Part shown: one piece after another, positions 6,673-14,751 of the stretch
Numbering within the stretch: the stretch's first letter is position 1
Layout: every line of letters begins with the position of its first letter
From: Candidatus Segatella intestinihominis
GTDB lineage: Bacteria; Bacteroidota; Bacteroidia; Bacteroidales; Bacteroidaceae
Direction: 5' to 3'
DNA: 25,169 nucleotides
Assembly (NCBI GenBank): GCA_900548535.1
Contig: URLG01000038.1
Location: 1-25,169, forward strand
The notes under the pieces: generated by a model
What the model was told of the DNA's origin: nothing
The model's input: only the letters and a program-made list of their open reading frames with translations
Database searches by the model: none
Translations under genes and position numbers: made by a program

Positions 6673-6704
6673 CAAAGATAATACAAATATTTATATGTTG
6701 CAAA
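6673..6704 (-). promoter_or_regulatory. Minus-strand promoter facing the inverted repeat
   Basis: Read on the minus strand, TTTG (complement of CAAA at 6701-6704), a 20-bp spacer and TATCTTTG (complement of CAAAGATA at 6673-6680) match the Bacteroidota consensus exactly. No protein gene lies downstream on that strand, only the inverted repeat 6593-6666. Confidence 0.6.
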
Positions 6705-6919
6705 TATTCAACTTGATTTTGGGGTAAGTTTAATCAAGATTAACAAAAAAAACTATCTATTAATGTATTTGCATATTTTTTGAAGGGAATTCCACCTTCT
6801 CCCCCTAGCCCGAGGGACAGAAACCTCAGGGGGCAAGGGATGTAACCGCCCTCCGGTGCTCAGAACCGCTACGCTATAAGGATGGCGGGGCATCAAAGCC
6901 CTCGCCAGGTTGTGCGTGA
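6705..6919. other. Non-coding stretch with an odd GC-rich block
   Basis: The first part is AT-rich. From about 6797 the base composition changes abruptly to GC-rich, with an imperfect hairpin near 6802-6834 (a ccccc-cgagg arm against cctcaggggg). No open frame of note, tRNA or recognised RNA was seen. It is probably debris from a different source that came with the remnant at 6920. Confidence 0.5.
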
Positions 6920-7303
6920 TGGGACCGCCTGAGTGTTAGTGGTGATATGACTTCTACTGCTTTTGATGTGGTGCAGAAGGAACTGAAATATCTTGGCTTG
7001 TGGAAGTTTGCTGGGGCGGTGATGTATGTGCTGCATGAGGCTTTGGGACTATCAGAGGAAAAGATGATTGCTCCAATAGATGAAAAGCGAGGAAAGTTGC
7101 TACTATCCGAGATAATGGATGGTGGCAACTTCGGTAAGCATTTTACTAAGTATGGGCATTTTACCCAACAAGGCATGGCAAAGAAGTATTTTCTGAAGAT
7201 TTGGAGAAATATGCACTTCGTAAGGTTTTATCCTGCTGAGGCCCTAAGTGAACCAATCTTCAGGACATGGCATTTCTTCTGGAGGATGAAGAACAAGAAA
7301 TAG
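6920..7303 (+). pseudogene. C-terminal remnant of a nucleotidyltransferase-family (NTP_transf_5-like) protein
   Basis: The frame is open from 6920 (after a TGA at 6917-6919) and reads LSVSGDMTSTAFD, then KELKYLGLWKFAG, HEALGLSE, MDGGNFGKHFTKYG, and an end rich in Trp and basic residues. This resembles the C-terminal third of the uncharacterised nucleotidyltransferase family (PF14907) common in Prevotella and Bacteroides; the N-terminal catalytic domain is missing. An ATG at 6947 would give a 118-residue product, but no promoter is visible. Its junction with the GC-rich block suggests a rearrangement breakpoint. The family call is from memory of the pattern. Confidence 0.55.
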
Positions 7304-7333
7304 AAGTTTGATTGTTTTTTAAAAACTACTATC

Positions 7334-8515
7334 ATGACATTAGATATTCTTAGAAATTTTATTCAGTCATCAAATATAAATTTTCTGTATGGCTCAGGTA
7401 TATCAAGACCATACTTGGCTACATTGGGAAATATAGAGAAGTGGTTAACTATGTTGGCGGAAGACGCAAGTGGTGAACCTTATAAAGAGGTAATTGAGGC
7501 TTCTTTGTATAAAGCATATTGTGATGGTGTTATACTTAAAAATAGCTCTTTGTCTTATTCGACAAATGAAGATTTCTTAGAAACAAAATCAGCTTATGCA
7601 GATTTCTTTAGCATTTGCAATGAGTTGATGAATAAACGAAATTCGCAATTGCTAAGCAAACAAATCAACTTGTTTACGACAAATATTGATTTGCTTGTAG
7701 AAGAAACTTTGTCGAAATCGGGTATCGAACTTAATGACGGTTTCCGTGGAACGATAAAGCCAGTCTATAACGAGAGCAATTTTCAAATATCTCTTTCTAA
7801 GGCGAGTATGCAATTCCACAAGCAGTCGGAAGTTCCGATGTTTAATCTGATAAAAGTTCATGGAGCAGTTAATTGGATTGAACAAGACGGTGTGATTATC
7901 AGTGATACATTGCCGCTATGGGAAATCGAACAAGCTCTTAAGAAGATTGATAAAGACTTTTTTGTGAATTTGCAGAATGCAGATAAAACAGAAAAGACAT
8001 TTGATGAAGTGAAAACGGAAGCTGATGGTATTGCTCTAATGCTGCCTGACGATGCATACAAAGATTTCTTTGAGGCTTACAACAAAATCGTGATGATTAA
8101 TCCTACAAAGGAGAAGTTTAAGACAAGTGTCATGGATTATCATTTCTACGAATTGATGCGTATCTACTCAAATGCCTTGGAACGTGAGAATAGCATCCTC
8201 TTTGTTATGGGGTTCTCTTTTGCCGACGAACATATTGCGCAAATAACTAAGCGTGCAGCAGATACTAATCCTACCCTACAGGTTATTGTCTTTGCTTACA
8301 GTGACGAAGATGAAGAGGGTTATAAGAAGAATCTTCAGATAGAACATGGATGCAGCAACAATAATATTCTAATATTGACTCCAACGAAGTTTAAGGAACT
8401 CAATAATGAGAAGTACAAAGAGTTGTGTTCAAAAGTTTCAAATTTTGACCTAAGAACTATCAATCTTATTTTCAAGGAAATATCCAATAATATTCATTCT
8501 TGTTATGGAGCATAA
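7334..8515 (+). CDS. SIR2-family NADase, effector of a SIR2-HerA defence system
   Basis: 393 residues. The SIR2 NAD-binding fold is visible in order: FLYGSGIS with GSG at residues 20-22, TTNIDLLVE at 115-123 (the TxNxD motif), the catalytic His in KVHGAVNW (His176), and MGFSFADEHI at 292-301 (the GxSxxDxH motif of SIR2_2 proteins). It overlaps the HerA gene by 11 bases (8505-8515), so the two are coupled. SIR2-HerA pairs are known anti-phage systems whose large complexes deplete NAD+ and, in some members, act on DNA; both partners are full length and keep their key residues, so this copy looks intact. I saw no clear TAnnTTTG box upstream, so the promoter is unresolved. Confidence 0.88.
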   Translation: MTLDILRNFIQSSNINFLYGSGISRPYLATLGNIEKWLTMLAEDASGEPYKEVIEASLYKAYCDGVILKNSSLSYSTNEDFLETKSAYADFFSICNELMNKRNSQLLSKQINLFTTNIDLLVEETLSKSGIELNDGFRGTIKPVYNESNFQISLSKASMQFHKQSEVPMFNLIKVHGAVNWIEQDGVIISDTLPLWEIEQALKKIDKDFFVNLQNADKTEKTFDEVKTEADGIALMLPDDAYKDFFEAYNKIVMINPTKEKFKTSVMDYHFYELMRIYSNALERENSILFVMGFSFADEHIAQITKRAADTNPTLQVIVFAYSDEDEEGYKKNLQIEHGCSNNNILILTPTKFKELNNEKYKELCSKVSNFDLRTINLIFKEISNNIHSCYGA

Positions 8516-10346
8516 TAATGTTTCAATATATAGTTCTGTCTTCCGAATAGGTATAGTCCACTCTGTTGACGGAAGAGTAGTAAAAGTTCTTGTTGATAAA
8601 GACAAGAATAACAGCCATTTGATTTTTCAAGGTCAGCTGATTAAGAATGTTGCTGTGGGTAGCTACGTGAAGATTCTGAAAGGTTTTGAGACAATCATAG
8701 GCAAGGTAGAGACAGAATATGTTGAGGTTGACAAGGGAATAAACGGGCAATATAGCTCGCAAGAAGAATACATCAATCGTTATTTGATAGTCAAGTTGAT
8801 TGGGCATATAGAAGGCGATAGCTACAGAAAAGGATTGACGGAACTCCCTCTGATCGCCAATGAATGTCATCTTCTTACCAATAAGGAATTTGAGATGATT
8901 CACTCTTTCGGTAGTAAGGGGGATGTTTTTATTAAGATTGGTACAATTGCCTCGGATCCGTTGGTGCCAATTTCTATAGGTGTGAACAAGTTGTTTGCCA
9001 GTCATATTGGAATCTTTGGTAACACAGGCAGTGGTAAATCTTATACGTTGGCAAAAATTTACAGGCAGCTATTTGTGTCTTTCAAGGACAATGCCAAGTT
9101 TAGAGAGAATGCCATGTTCCTTTTTTATGATTTCAATGGAGAGTATTCAAAAAAGGATGCTATCATTGAAGGGAAGAAAATATATGATCTGTCAACAAAT
9201 ATAAAAGAGGGATTAGATAAAATTCCACTTTCAGATGAAGACATGCTCGACGAGAACCTCCTTTGTATTTTTGCCAGTGCAACCGAGAAGACACAAAGGC
9301 CTTTTATTGTTAGGTGTATCAAGTTGTATAAAAGCATAGGTGGTGATATAGAAAAATTCAAAAACTATTTGAAACAACAAATATATGATATTCTTCAGAT
9401 GTCAGACAAAGTGAAAGGAGATTTGTTGATAGACTATGTTGAAGAAATCCTTCCGCCGAAGTTTAAAAACGGCATTGAAGAAGGATTGAGAAAAGACTTT
9501 TCTTTTCATACCAATGGGCAATGCTATTATACAAGAGAGGGGAATATCTTTATTAATTTTCAAGAAAGACCTCAGTATATCAAAAACTTGGATATTTTTA
9601 GACAGGTTGATGAATTCTCTTTTTCAAACAACTTCATCAAGAATTTCATTTGCATCATGTACATGCGATTGATATATGATATGCTTGGGAATAGAGCTAT
9701 GAATGAGCATATAGCTCCTGCTATCAATAAGTTGAAGAGTAATGAGAAGAATATAGAAAAGGTGTTTGATTTTTCTAATCAAATCAATTCGTTCTGGGAT
9801 GATTCGAATATTGTTGTCATCAATCTCTGCAATGTCAATACTGATATGAAGAAACTGATTCCACTCCTGCTGACAAACAAGCTCTATAACGAATACAAGA
9901 AAAAGAGAGATAATAAGAGTTTTCTCAATATCATTGTGGATGAAGCGCATAATATTCTTTCGTATCAATCTACTCGTGAAAGTGAGAGTTGGAAGGATTA
10001 TCGATTGGAGGTGTTTGAAGAGATTATCAAAGAGGGGCGCAAGTTTGGCGTATTTATGACCATAGCCAGTCAACGTCCGTCAGATATTTCTTCCACTATC
10101 ATTTCACAACTTCACAATTACTTCATACATCGTTTGATGAATGAAAGGGATATTCAACAGGTGAGCAACACCATTTCTTATTTGGATAAGGTATCCGTAG
10201 AATCCCTACCAATATTATCAACAGGTGTTTGTGTGTTAGCTGGTCAGTTGGCAGAAATGCCAATTATTGTGCAGATTGATAGAATTGAAGATAAAAACAA
10301 ACCTCAGAATGAGACGATAAATCTCATTAAAGCTTGGGGTAAATAA
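8505..10346 (+). CDS. herA: HerA-like ATPase (FtsK/HerA superfamily), partner of SIR2
   Basis: 613 residues. The N-terminus (about 1-110) reads as a HAS-type beta-barrel (FRIGIVHSVDGRVVKVLVD). The motor follows: Walker A GNTGSGKS at 172-179, Walker B IIVDEAHNIL with Asp479-Glu480, and a sensor region MTIASQRPSDISS with the trailing HRLMNERD typical of HerA (DUF87). Length and arrangement fit HerA subunits of SIR2-HerA systems, which form hexamers capped by SIR2 rings. Two consecutive stops (TAATAA) end the gene. It is not the archaeal repair HerA, because no NurA gene is present. The ATG at 8505 lies within the SIR2 gene, and no better start follows before the barrel. Confidence 0.9.
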   Translation: MEHNNVSIYSSVFRIGIVHSVDGRVVKVLVDKDKNNSHLIFQGQLIKNVAVGSYVKILKGFETIIGKVETEYVEVDKGINGQYSSQEEYINRYLIVKLIGHIEGDSYRKGLTELPLIANECHLLTNKEFEMIHSFGSKGDVFIKIGTIASDPLVPISIGVNKLFASHIGIFGNTGSGKSYTLAKIYRQLFVSFKDNAKFRENAMFLFYDFNGEYSKKDAIIEGKKIYDLSTNIKEGLDKIPLSDEDMLDENLLCIFASATEKTQRPFIVRCIKLYKSIGGDIEKFKNYLKQQIYDILQMSDKVKGDLLIDYVEEILPPKFKNGIEEGLRKDFSFHTNGQCYYTREGNIFINFQERPQYIKNLDIFRQVDEFSFSNNFIKNFICIMYMRLIYDMLGNRAMNEHIAPAINKLKSNEKNIEKVFDFSNQINSFWDDSNIVVINLCNVNTDMKKLIPLLLTNKLYNEYKKKRDNKSFLNIIVDEAHNILSYQSTRESESWKDYRLEVFEEIIKEGRKFGVFMTIASQRPSDISSTIISQLHNYFIHRLMNERDIQQVSNTISYLDKVSVESLPILSTGVCVLAGQLAEMPIIVQIDRIEDKNKPQNETINLIKAWGK

Positions 10347-10352
10347 TAAGCG

Positions 10353-10384
10353 TTTATAACATGCAATTATTAGGATTATATTTG
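10353..10384 (+). promoter_or_regulatory. Likely promoter of the DUF2971 gene
   Basis: TTTA at 10353-10356, a 20-bp spacer and TATATTTG at 10377-10384 match the Bacteroidota pattern except for one base of the -33 box. The leader to the ATG at 10466 would be about 75 nt. This suggests the DUF2971 gene can be expressed apart from SIR2-HerA. Confidence 0.5.
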
Positions 10385-10465
10385 AATGGTATGCCAAAGG
10401 CTGTATCGATAGTCTTGCACAAAGGTGTCTAAGAGTGTAAGCAAACTGTTAAATATTGAAAGAGC

Positions 10466-11479
10466 ATGAAAGTTGATTTCTTATACAAATACAGAGGAGT
10501 TGATGGTGAAAACTTCGATAGAGATATTGAAGCAATGAAAAGCAATTATTTCTGGTCTTCGGATGTGGAGCATCTGAATGATGACCAAGAATTTCTGTTC
10601 AACTCAAAGGTTTTTGTCAATACGTTGAATGCTTTAAGACTGAAGCATCCAAGATGCTATCAATCTATTGATAATGTCAAAGTGCAGTTGAATGGGATTA
10701 TAGAGAAAGTGAAAATGGCTGGCGTCTTTTCTTTGAGCCGTAATCCCCATGTGCCTTCCATGTGGGGACTGTATGCTTCTGAAAGAAAAGGATACTGTAT
10801 CATCTATCGCAAAGACAAACTGTTGGAATATACAGGTGGTATCTGCAAGAATGATAAAATTCTTCTGGATGTGAAATATACCAAGTCTGTTCCTACTTTG
10901 TCGCCTGATGACTTGAAAGGCAATAAACTGCTTGTAAAGTTGGTAGCAACAAAGGAACAAAGTTGGAGCTACGAGGAAGAAACAAGAATCGTAACTGATT
11001 GTTCTGGTCGCCACGAAATTTCAGCTTCCGCTTTGTGTGGTATCATATTTGGTTCGCAGATGTCTGAAAAGGACAAACAAAAGATTAAGGATGCTCTTGT
11101 TGGAAGAAACGTCAAGTTCTATCAACTAAGTCGTAAGGTTGATGCTTATGGATATGAGCATTGCTTAGTTGATGAGAACAAGGTCTGTTCGTCTTTGGAT
11201 GATAGCCTTTATGACTATAAATGCAAAAGCATGCCAGTGGTTGACAACTTCTTTGTTAAGCTGAAGTTCATGCCATCATCAGAAGCAGAAGTGAAAAGCT
11301 TCATTTCTGAATTCAAAAAGAAACACGCAGATAGGCAGTGCAATATCTATGTGTATGATATGGATGTGGATATGGAGAAATTCAAAGAAGACTATGAGAA
11401 TTATGATTATCTCCAAAAGCATCTAATCGCAGAAGTCTATTTCGATACTGATGAAGTTTTGTTCAATAGTGAATATTGA
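10466..11479 (+). CDS. DUF2971 domain protein
   Basis: 337 residues. The DUF2971 landmarks appear in order: an opening LYKYRG; FWSSDVEHLNDDQEF (the 'shaded area' motif); GVFSLSRNPHVPSMWGLYAS followed by GYCIIY; QSWSYEEETRIV; and CGIIFGSQMS. After about residue 240 comes an extra 100-residue tail (KLKFMPSSEAEVKSF and on) that is not part of the core domain. DUF2971 proteins are frequent next to phage-defence genes, but I know of no settled biochemical role. It lies 119 bp after HerA on the same strand with a candidate promoter of its own, so it may be an accessory to SIR2-HerA or an independent gene. Confidence 0.8.
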   Translation: MKVDFLYKYRGVDGENFDRDIEAMKSNYFWSSDVEHLNDDQEFLFNSKVFVNTLNALRLKHPRCYQSIDNVKVQLNGIIEKVKMAGVFSLSRNPHVPSMWGLYASERKGYCIIYRKDKLLEYTGGICKNDKILLDVKYTKSVPTLSPDDLKGNKLLVKLVATKEQSWSYEEETRIVTDCSGRHEISASALCGIIFGSQMSEKDKQKIKDALVGRNVKFYQLSRKVDAYGYEHCLVDENKVCSSLDDSLYDYKCKSMPVVDNFFVKLKFMPSSEAEVKSFISEFKKKHADRQCNIYVYDMDVDMEKFKEDYENYDYLQKHLIAEVYFDTDEVLFNSEY

Positions 11480-11494
11480 AAAATATAGTAAAAC

Positions 11495-11524
11495 ATTGGA
11501 GAGCCTTTACTCTGGCTCTCCAAT
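11495..11524. terminator. Perfect 11-bp hairpin between convergent genes
   Basis: ATTGGAGAGCC (11495-11505) and GGCTCTCCAAT (11514-11524) are exact inverted copies around an 8-nt loop. It lies between the stop of the DUF2971 gene (11479) and the stop of the minus-strand XRE gene (11529). On the minus strand the stem is followed by a T-rich tract (the A-rich 11480-11493 on plus), so it can serve both genes. Confidence 0.75.
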
Positions 11525-11528
11525 ATAC

Positions 11529-11795
11529 CTAATGAGTAATGTTTTTCAAGTTACATCCCAATGCGGTTTGAATGCGAGCAATGGTTTGTGTGGTGAAGTT
11601 GTGGCGACCTGTGAGCCACTTGGAAATCTCTGAGTCTCGCTTGTTGAGCAATCGGGCAAAATCCTTTTGAGTGAGACCCTTTTCTTTCAGAATCTCACTC
11701 AGTCGCTCTGCTATTCCAAACGACAAGTCGAATTCGGCCTTCTGTTCGGCTGGTATCGCAGCAAGGCAATCACGGAAAAGTTTATTCTGTACCAT
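11529..11795 (-). CDS. XRE-family HTH regulator, HigA-antitoxin-like
   Basis: 88 residues. A helix-turn-helix occupies about residues 38-64 (LKEKGLTQKDFARLLNK, then EISKWLTGRHNFT), the HTH_3/XRE pattern of HigA-type antitoxins. The N-terminal segment (FRDCLAAIPAEQKAEFDLSFGIAERL) is typical of the Bacteroidota version of these proteins. No HigB/RelE-type toxin gene lies on either side. Just upstream on the minus strand an open frame ends in MITDIESATFEI with its TAG at 11801-11803, five bases from this start; it may be the tail of a lost partner or a small leader peptide. It is the only minus-strand gene of the island, and the antitoxin role is by family resemblance only. Confidence 0.8.
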   Translation of the reverse strand: MVQNKLFRDCLAAIPAEQKAEFDLSFGIAERLSEILKEKGLTQKDFARLLNKRDSEISKWLTGRHNFTTQTIARIQTALGCNLKNITH

Positions 11796-11874
11796 AATTA
11801 CTAAATTTCAAAGGTTGCACTTTCTATATCGGTTATCATGTTCTTTTCAATGGTAGTAACACCATTCTTTTGTG

Positions 11875-11917
11875 CAAAAATACAAAAAGTATAGAATGTA
11901 GTTCACCTTTAAGTGAA
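11875..11917 (-). promoter_or_regulatory. XRE gene promoter with a possible operator
   Basis: On the minus strand TATTTTTG (complement of 11875-11882) is a good -7 box. No TTTG is present at the -33 position; instead an imperfect palindrome, TTCAC-6 bp-GTGAA (11902-11917, 12 of 16 positions symmetrical), covers that site. XRE antitoxins commonly repress their own promoter at such palindromes, so autoregulation is likely but inferred. Confidence 0.5.
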
Positions 11918-12109
11918 TATTTAGAATAGATTAACAAGGAAAACATTGTATGAATACAAATCGTGAAGCGTTGTGACGAGATTGGTGACAACTACTTCAT
12001 GCGCTTTGAGTGGTTTGTAGATGAGGCGATGCCGTTGCTTTGCGGTGATGCTTTGACCTTGATAAAGCCATCAAGGATGTTGAAAATCTTGAAGAAATAA
12101 TTTCTTTGA
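11918..12109 (+). other. Decayed junction between the island and the core genome
   Basis: An open frame without a good start runs from 11963 to a TAA at 12098-12100 (VKRCDEIGDNYFMRFEWFVD and on, 45 residues). A neighbouring frame continues from about 12050 as FDLDKAIKDVENLEEIISL, suggesting a frameshifted fragment of an unrecognised gene. Base composition rises here toward that of the downstream core genes. No promoter consensus for the helicase was found. Confidence 0.4.
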
Positions 12110-13672
12110 ATGAAAATAATCAAGCTTTATGACTACCAGCAGAAGATGCTGGAGGACATTATCAACGTGCTGACCACTGCTGTTACCAGTACATTCTACA
12201 ATGAGAATGGCAAGAAGGAGAAGGTGGGCAGCTCGGTGATGGTGCAGATGCCGACTGGTACGGGAAAGACCTACGTGATGGCGGCTGTGGTGAAATGGTT
12301 TCTTGATAACCATGACACGGGCGAAGTGTGGATTGTAGCGCACCGCCGTGAACTGGTGGAGCAAATGCAGCAGACGCTGGACAGATTCTGTCTGGACTAT
12401 GGGGAGAAGGACATGGAGCTGAAAGCGAAAGTAAGGATAAGGGTGCTGTCCATTCAATGGTTGAACAGACATATCGACGAACTGGAAGGGGCTGGGTGTA
12501 CGCCAGGTCTCATCGTAGTGGATGAGGCGCACCACGCCATAGCAACTTCCTATCAAGACCTGTTTGACAGGAACAGAAAGGCCCTGAAACTCGGTATGAC
12601 GGCAACTCCATGCCGTATGAACAAGAACTCCTTTACCAAGTTGTTTGAGAGGTTGATCGTTTCTCCTTGCACCAACGACTTCATCCTGCGTGGTTATCTT
12701 GCACCATACGATTATGTGGTGATTGGTAAGTTTTCACAAGACCAGTTGACGGTGAACCAGTTGAAGGGACGGGGAAGCGATGGCGATTATGCCATCAAGG
12801 AGATGGACGAGAAACTGAACATTCCGCAGACTATTCAAAGGCTTTATGACAGCGTAAAGAAATATGCTGATGGCAAGAAAGGAATCGTATATGCCATAGA
12901 CATTGTTCATGCCCAGGCGATAGCCGCCTGTTACAATGCCCTCGGAATAAAAAGTGTGGCACTGGACAGTAAGACTCCTGCCAAGAAACGCAAGGAGATG
13001 GTGGAGGCATTCAGGCGCAGTGAGATAGACTGCATGGTGAACGTGAACCTCTTCGACGAGGGCTTTGACTGTCCGGACGTGGAGTTTATCCAGATGGCAC
13101 GCCCTACACTGTCGCTTGCCAAGTACCTGCAGATGGTGGGGCGCGGGTTGCGCATCAACCATAAGAACAATGATAAGGTGTGCATGATTATCGACAACGT
13201 AGGTAACTACCGCAAGTTCGGCTTGCCCGACAAGCCTCGCAACTGGGAGAGCATGTTTGCCGGGCTGAGGGCTGGTAAGGGTATCATTCCAACCTATGTG
13301 AAGAAGTTGCAGAGCATTATTGCCGTGAATGATGAGATGATAGTGGTAAAGAAGGCGAATGCGGCAAGGAAGAAGATGACCGTCCAACAACTTGATGAAT
13401 ATCTGAAGAATGTAGAGCCTTTCCAGCAGGATGGCAGATGGGGGCTGAAGGTGAAGGATGACATCATCGTGAAACCTATCTACACTCATATCTCCAACTT
13501 CCGGGGTGATTATGCCGAATGCAGAATAGGCATACGGAAATGTCTGTATGGACTATTGGACAGGAGGGGCAATATTGTCTTACCTCCAGAATATAAATAC
13601 ATATATAAATGGAATGATCATGAGGTGAAAGTAGCAGGTAGCAATGGATACAGCAAAACCATTGAATTGTAA
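12110..13672 (+). CDS. SF2 DEAD/DEAH-box helicase with C-terminal WG-repeat region
   Basis: 520 residues. The helicase motifs are complete: a Q-like LYDYQQKML at the start, motif I MPTGTGKT (47-54), motif II DEAH (138-141), motif III TATP, and motif VI QMVGRGLR (341-348). The sequence is of the UvrB/ResIII-like SF2 class (COG1061), able to translocate on duplex nucleic acid. After a linker, the last 80 residues form about two WG-type repeats: GRWGLKVKDDIIVKPIY from Trp444, then LYGLLDRRGNIVLPPEY. WG repeats usually mediate protein contacts; their fusion to a helicase is less common. Nuclease and methylase domains are absent, so it is not a restriction subunit by itself. It sits at the island edge on the same strand as the defence genes, but its base composition is closer to the core. 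Confidence 0.85.
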   Translation: MKIIKLYDYQQKMLEDIINVLTTAVTSTFYNENGKKEKVGSSVMVQMPTGTGKTYVMAAVVKWFLDNHDTGEVWIVAHRRELVEQMQQTLDRFCLDYGEKDMELKAKVRIRVLSIQWLNRHIDELEGAGCTPGLIVVDEAHHAIATSYQDLFDRNRKALKLGMTATPCRMNKNSFTKLFERLIVSPCTNDFILRGYLAPYDYVVIGKFSQDQLTVNQLKGRGSDGDYAIKEMDEKLNIPQTIQRLYDSVKKYADGKKGIVYAIDIVHAQAIAACYNALGIKSVALDSKTPAKKRKEMVEAFRRSEIDCMVNVNLFDEGFDCPDVEFIQMARPTLSLAKYLQMVGRGLRINHKNNDKVCMIIDNVGNYRKFGLPDKPRNWESMFAGLRAGKGIIPTYVKKLQSIIAVNDEMIVVKKANAARKKMTVQQLDEYLKNVEPFQQDGRWGLKVKDDIIVKPIYTHISNFRGDYAECRIGIRKCLYGLLDRRGNIVLPPEYKYIYKWNDHEVKVAGSNGYSKTIEL

Positions 13673-13801
13673 CGACAAAGAAAATATATGAAATGGAACG
13701 CAAAGAACAGCAGCAAATATTCTCGGTCTTTGATACAATAAAGTTCGAGAATCCGCTTTATATATATATAATAAGGTAATAAAAAGAAAAAAAGATAATA
13801 T

Positions 13802-14116
13802 ATGCTCAAGATAGTAATGATCATGCTATGCGGAATAGGTACAGGCTATCTGCTCCGCAACAAGAAAATGAGAGCCATCGGCAGGGTTATCACCGTGCTG
13901 ATATGGCTGCTTCTCTTCCTGCTCGGTATCGAGGTGGGCAGCAATCCCCGCATCGTAAACGGACTGCAAACCCTCGGTCTCGAAGCCATCGTGCTCACCC
14001 TGGCTGGCAGCGCAGGTAGCGTGCTCTTTGCTTGGGCTCTCTGGAAAATGGTGAATAGAGGCAAGGCTTCTGCTGCTACGGAAGCTATGGGAAAGGAGGT
14101 GGGAGATGAAGGGTAG
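13802..14116 (+). CDS. lysO: LysO-family transporter, N-terminal subunit
   Basis: 104 residues with three hydrophobic segments (about 1-17, 26-44, 61-81) and the LysO/YbjE N-terminal pattern (GYLLRNKK, LLFLLGIEVGSN). E. coli LysO is one protein of about 300 residues that exports lysine and toxic analogues such as thialysine; here the same length is divided between two genes, 104 plus 200 residues, overlapping by 11 bases (14106-14116). The split form is, as I recall, common in Bacteroidota, so it is unlikely to be a recent mutation. The charged tail ends just as the second half begins. Confidence 0.8.
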   Translation: MLKIVMIMLCGIGTGYLLRNKKMRAIGRVITVLIWLLLFLLGIEVGSNPRIVNGLQTLGLEAIVLTLAGSAGSVLFAWALWKMVNRGKASAATEAMGKEVGDEG

Positions 14117-14708
14117 TTTGATTATCGTAGGCTTCTTCGTCCTCGGCATCATCGTGGGATTGTGCCATTTCGTGCCCCAGGACTTCCTGGATAGCGATGT
14201 GAGTTATTATGCACTCTGTGCCCTGATGTTCTGTGTGGGCGTCAGCATCGGTTGCGATACCTCGGTGCTCAAGAGTTTCCGCAAGGTGAACCCTAGGCTC
14301 ATGTTCCTGCCCGTGATGACCATCGTGGGCACGCTGGCAGGATGTGCGGCAGCCTCACTGGTGCTGGGGCATCGTCAGCTCACCGACTGCCTAGCCATCG
14401 GTTCGGGCTTCGGCTACTATTCGCTCTCCAGCATCTTCATCACCGAGTATCGTGGACCGGAACTGGGCACCATCGCCTTGCTCGCCAACATCTGCCGAGA
14501 GATACTTACGCTGCTCTGTGCACCGATCTTGGCTCGATACTTTGGCAAGTTGGCACCTATCAGTGTGGGTGGAGCCACCTCGATGGATACCACGCTGCCC
14601 ATCATCACCCGTGCCTCGGGCGAGCAGTTTATCATCGTCTCCATCTTTCATGGATTCTGTGTAGACTTCTCCGTGCCGTTCCTCGTTACCTTCTTCTGTT
14701 CACTTTAG
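14106..14708 (+). CDS. lysO: LysO-family transporter, C-terminal subunit
   Basis: 200 residues, strongly hydrophobic, about five to six membrane spans. Recognisable DUF340/LysO stretches are LCALMFCVGVSIG, GSGFGYYSLSSIF, ELGTIALLANICREI and GGATSMDTTLP, with the conserved acidic and small polar residues of the transport core. Translation is probably coupled to the N-terminal half through the 11-base overlap. The predicted role is lysine export at the inner membrane. It is convergent with the porW gene, 43 bp away; no hairpin terminator was seen in that gap. Confidence 0.85.
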   Translation: MKGSLIIVGFFVLGIIVGLCHFVPQDFLDSDVSYYALCALMFCVGVSIGCDTSVLKSFRKVNPRLMFLPVMTIVGTLAGCAAASLVLGHRQLTDCLAIGSGFGYYSLSSIFITEYRGPELGTIALLANICREILTLLCAPILARYFGKLAPISVGGATSMDTTLPIITRASGEQFIIVSIFHGFCVDFSVPFLVTFFCSL

Positions 14709-14751
14709 CGAGTTATATATCATAACAATTTTAACCTATTCATATTTTCTT

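Noticed and set aside
6797..6919. tRNA or rRNA fragment in the GC-rich block
   Set aside because: No cloverleaf, CCA end or recognisable rRNA segment could be found.
7334..8515. Thoeris or other stand-alone SIR2 system
   Set aside because: The overlapping HerA gene and absence of a TIR gene make SIR2-HerA the better fit.
10361..10432. 23-codon frame between HerA and DUF2971
   Set aside because: It overlaps the candidate promoter, has no recognisable features, and short frames of this size are expected by chance.
13802..14708. Frameshift breaking lysO into two pieces
   Set aside because: The second half has its own ATG with an 11-base overlap, and the two-gene form is, to my knowledge, usual in Bacteroidota.
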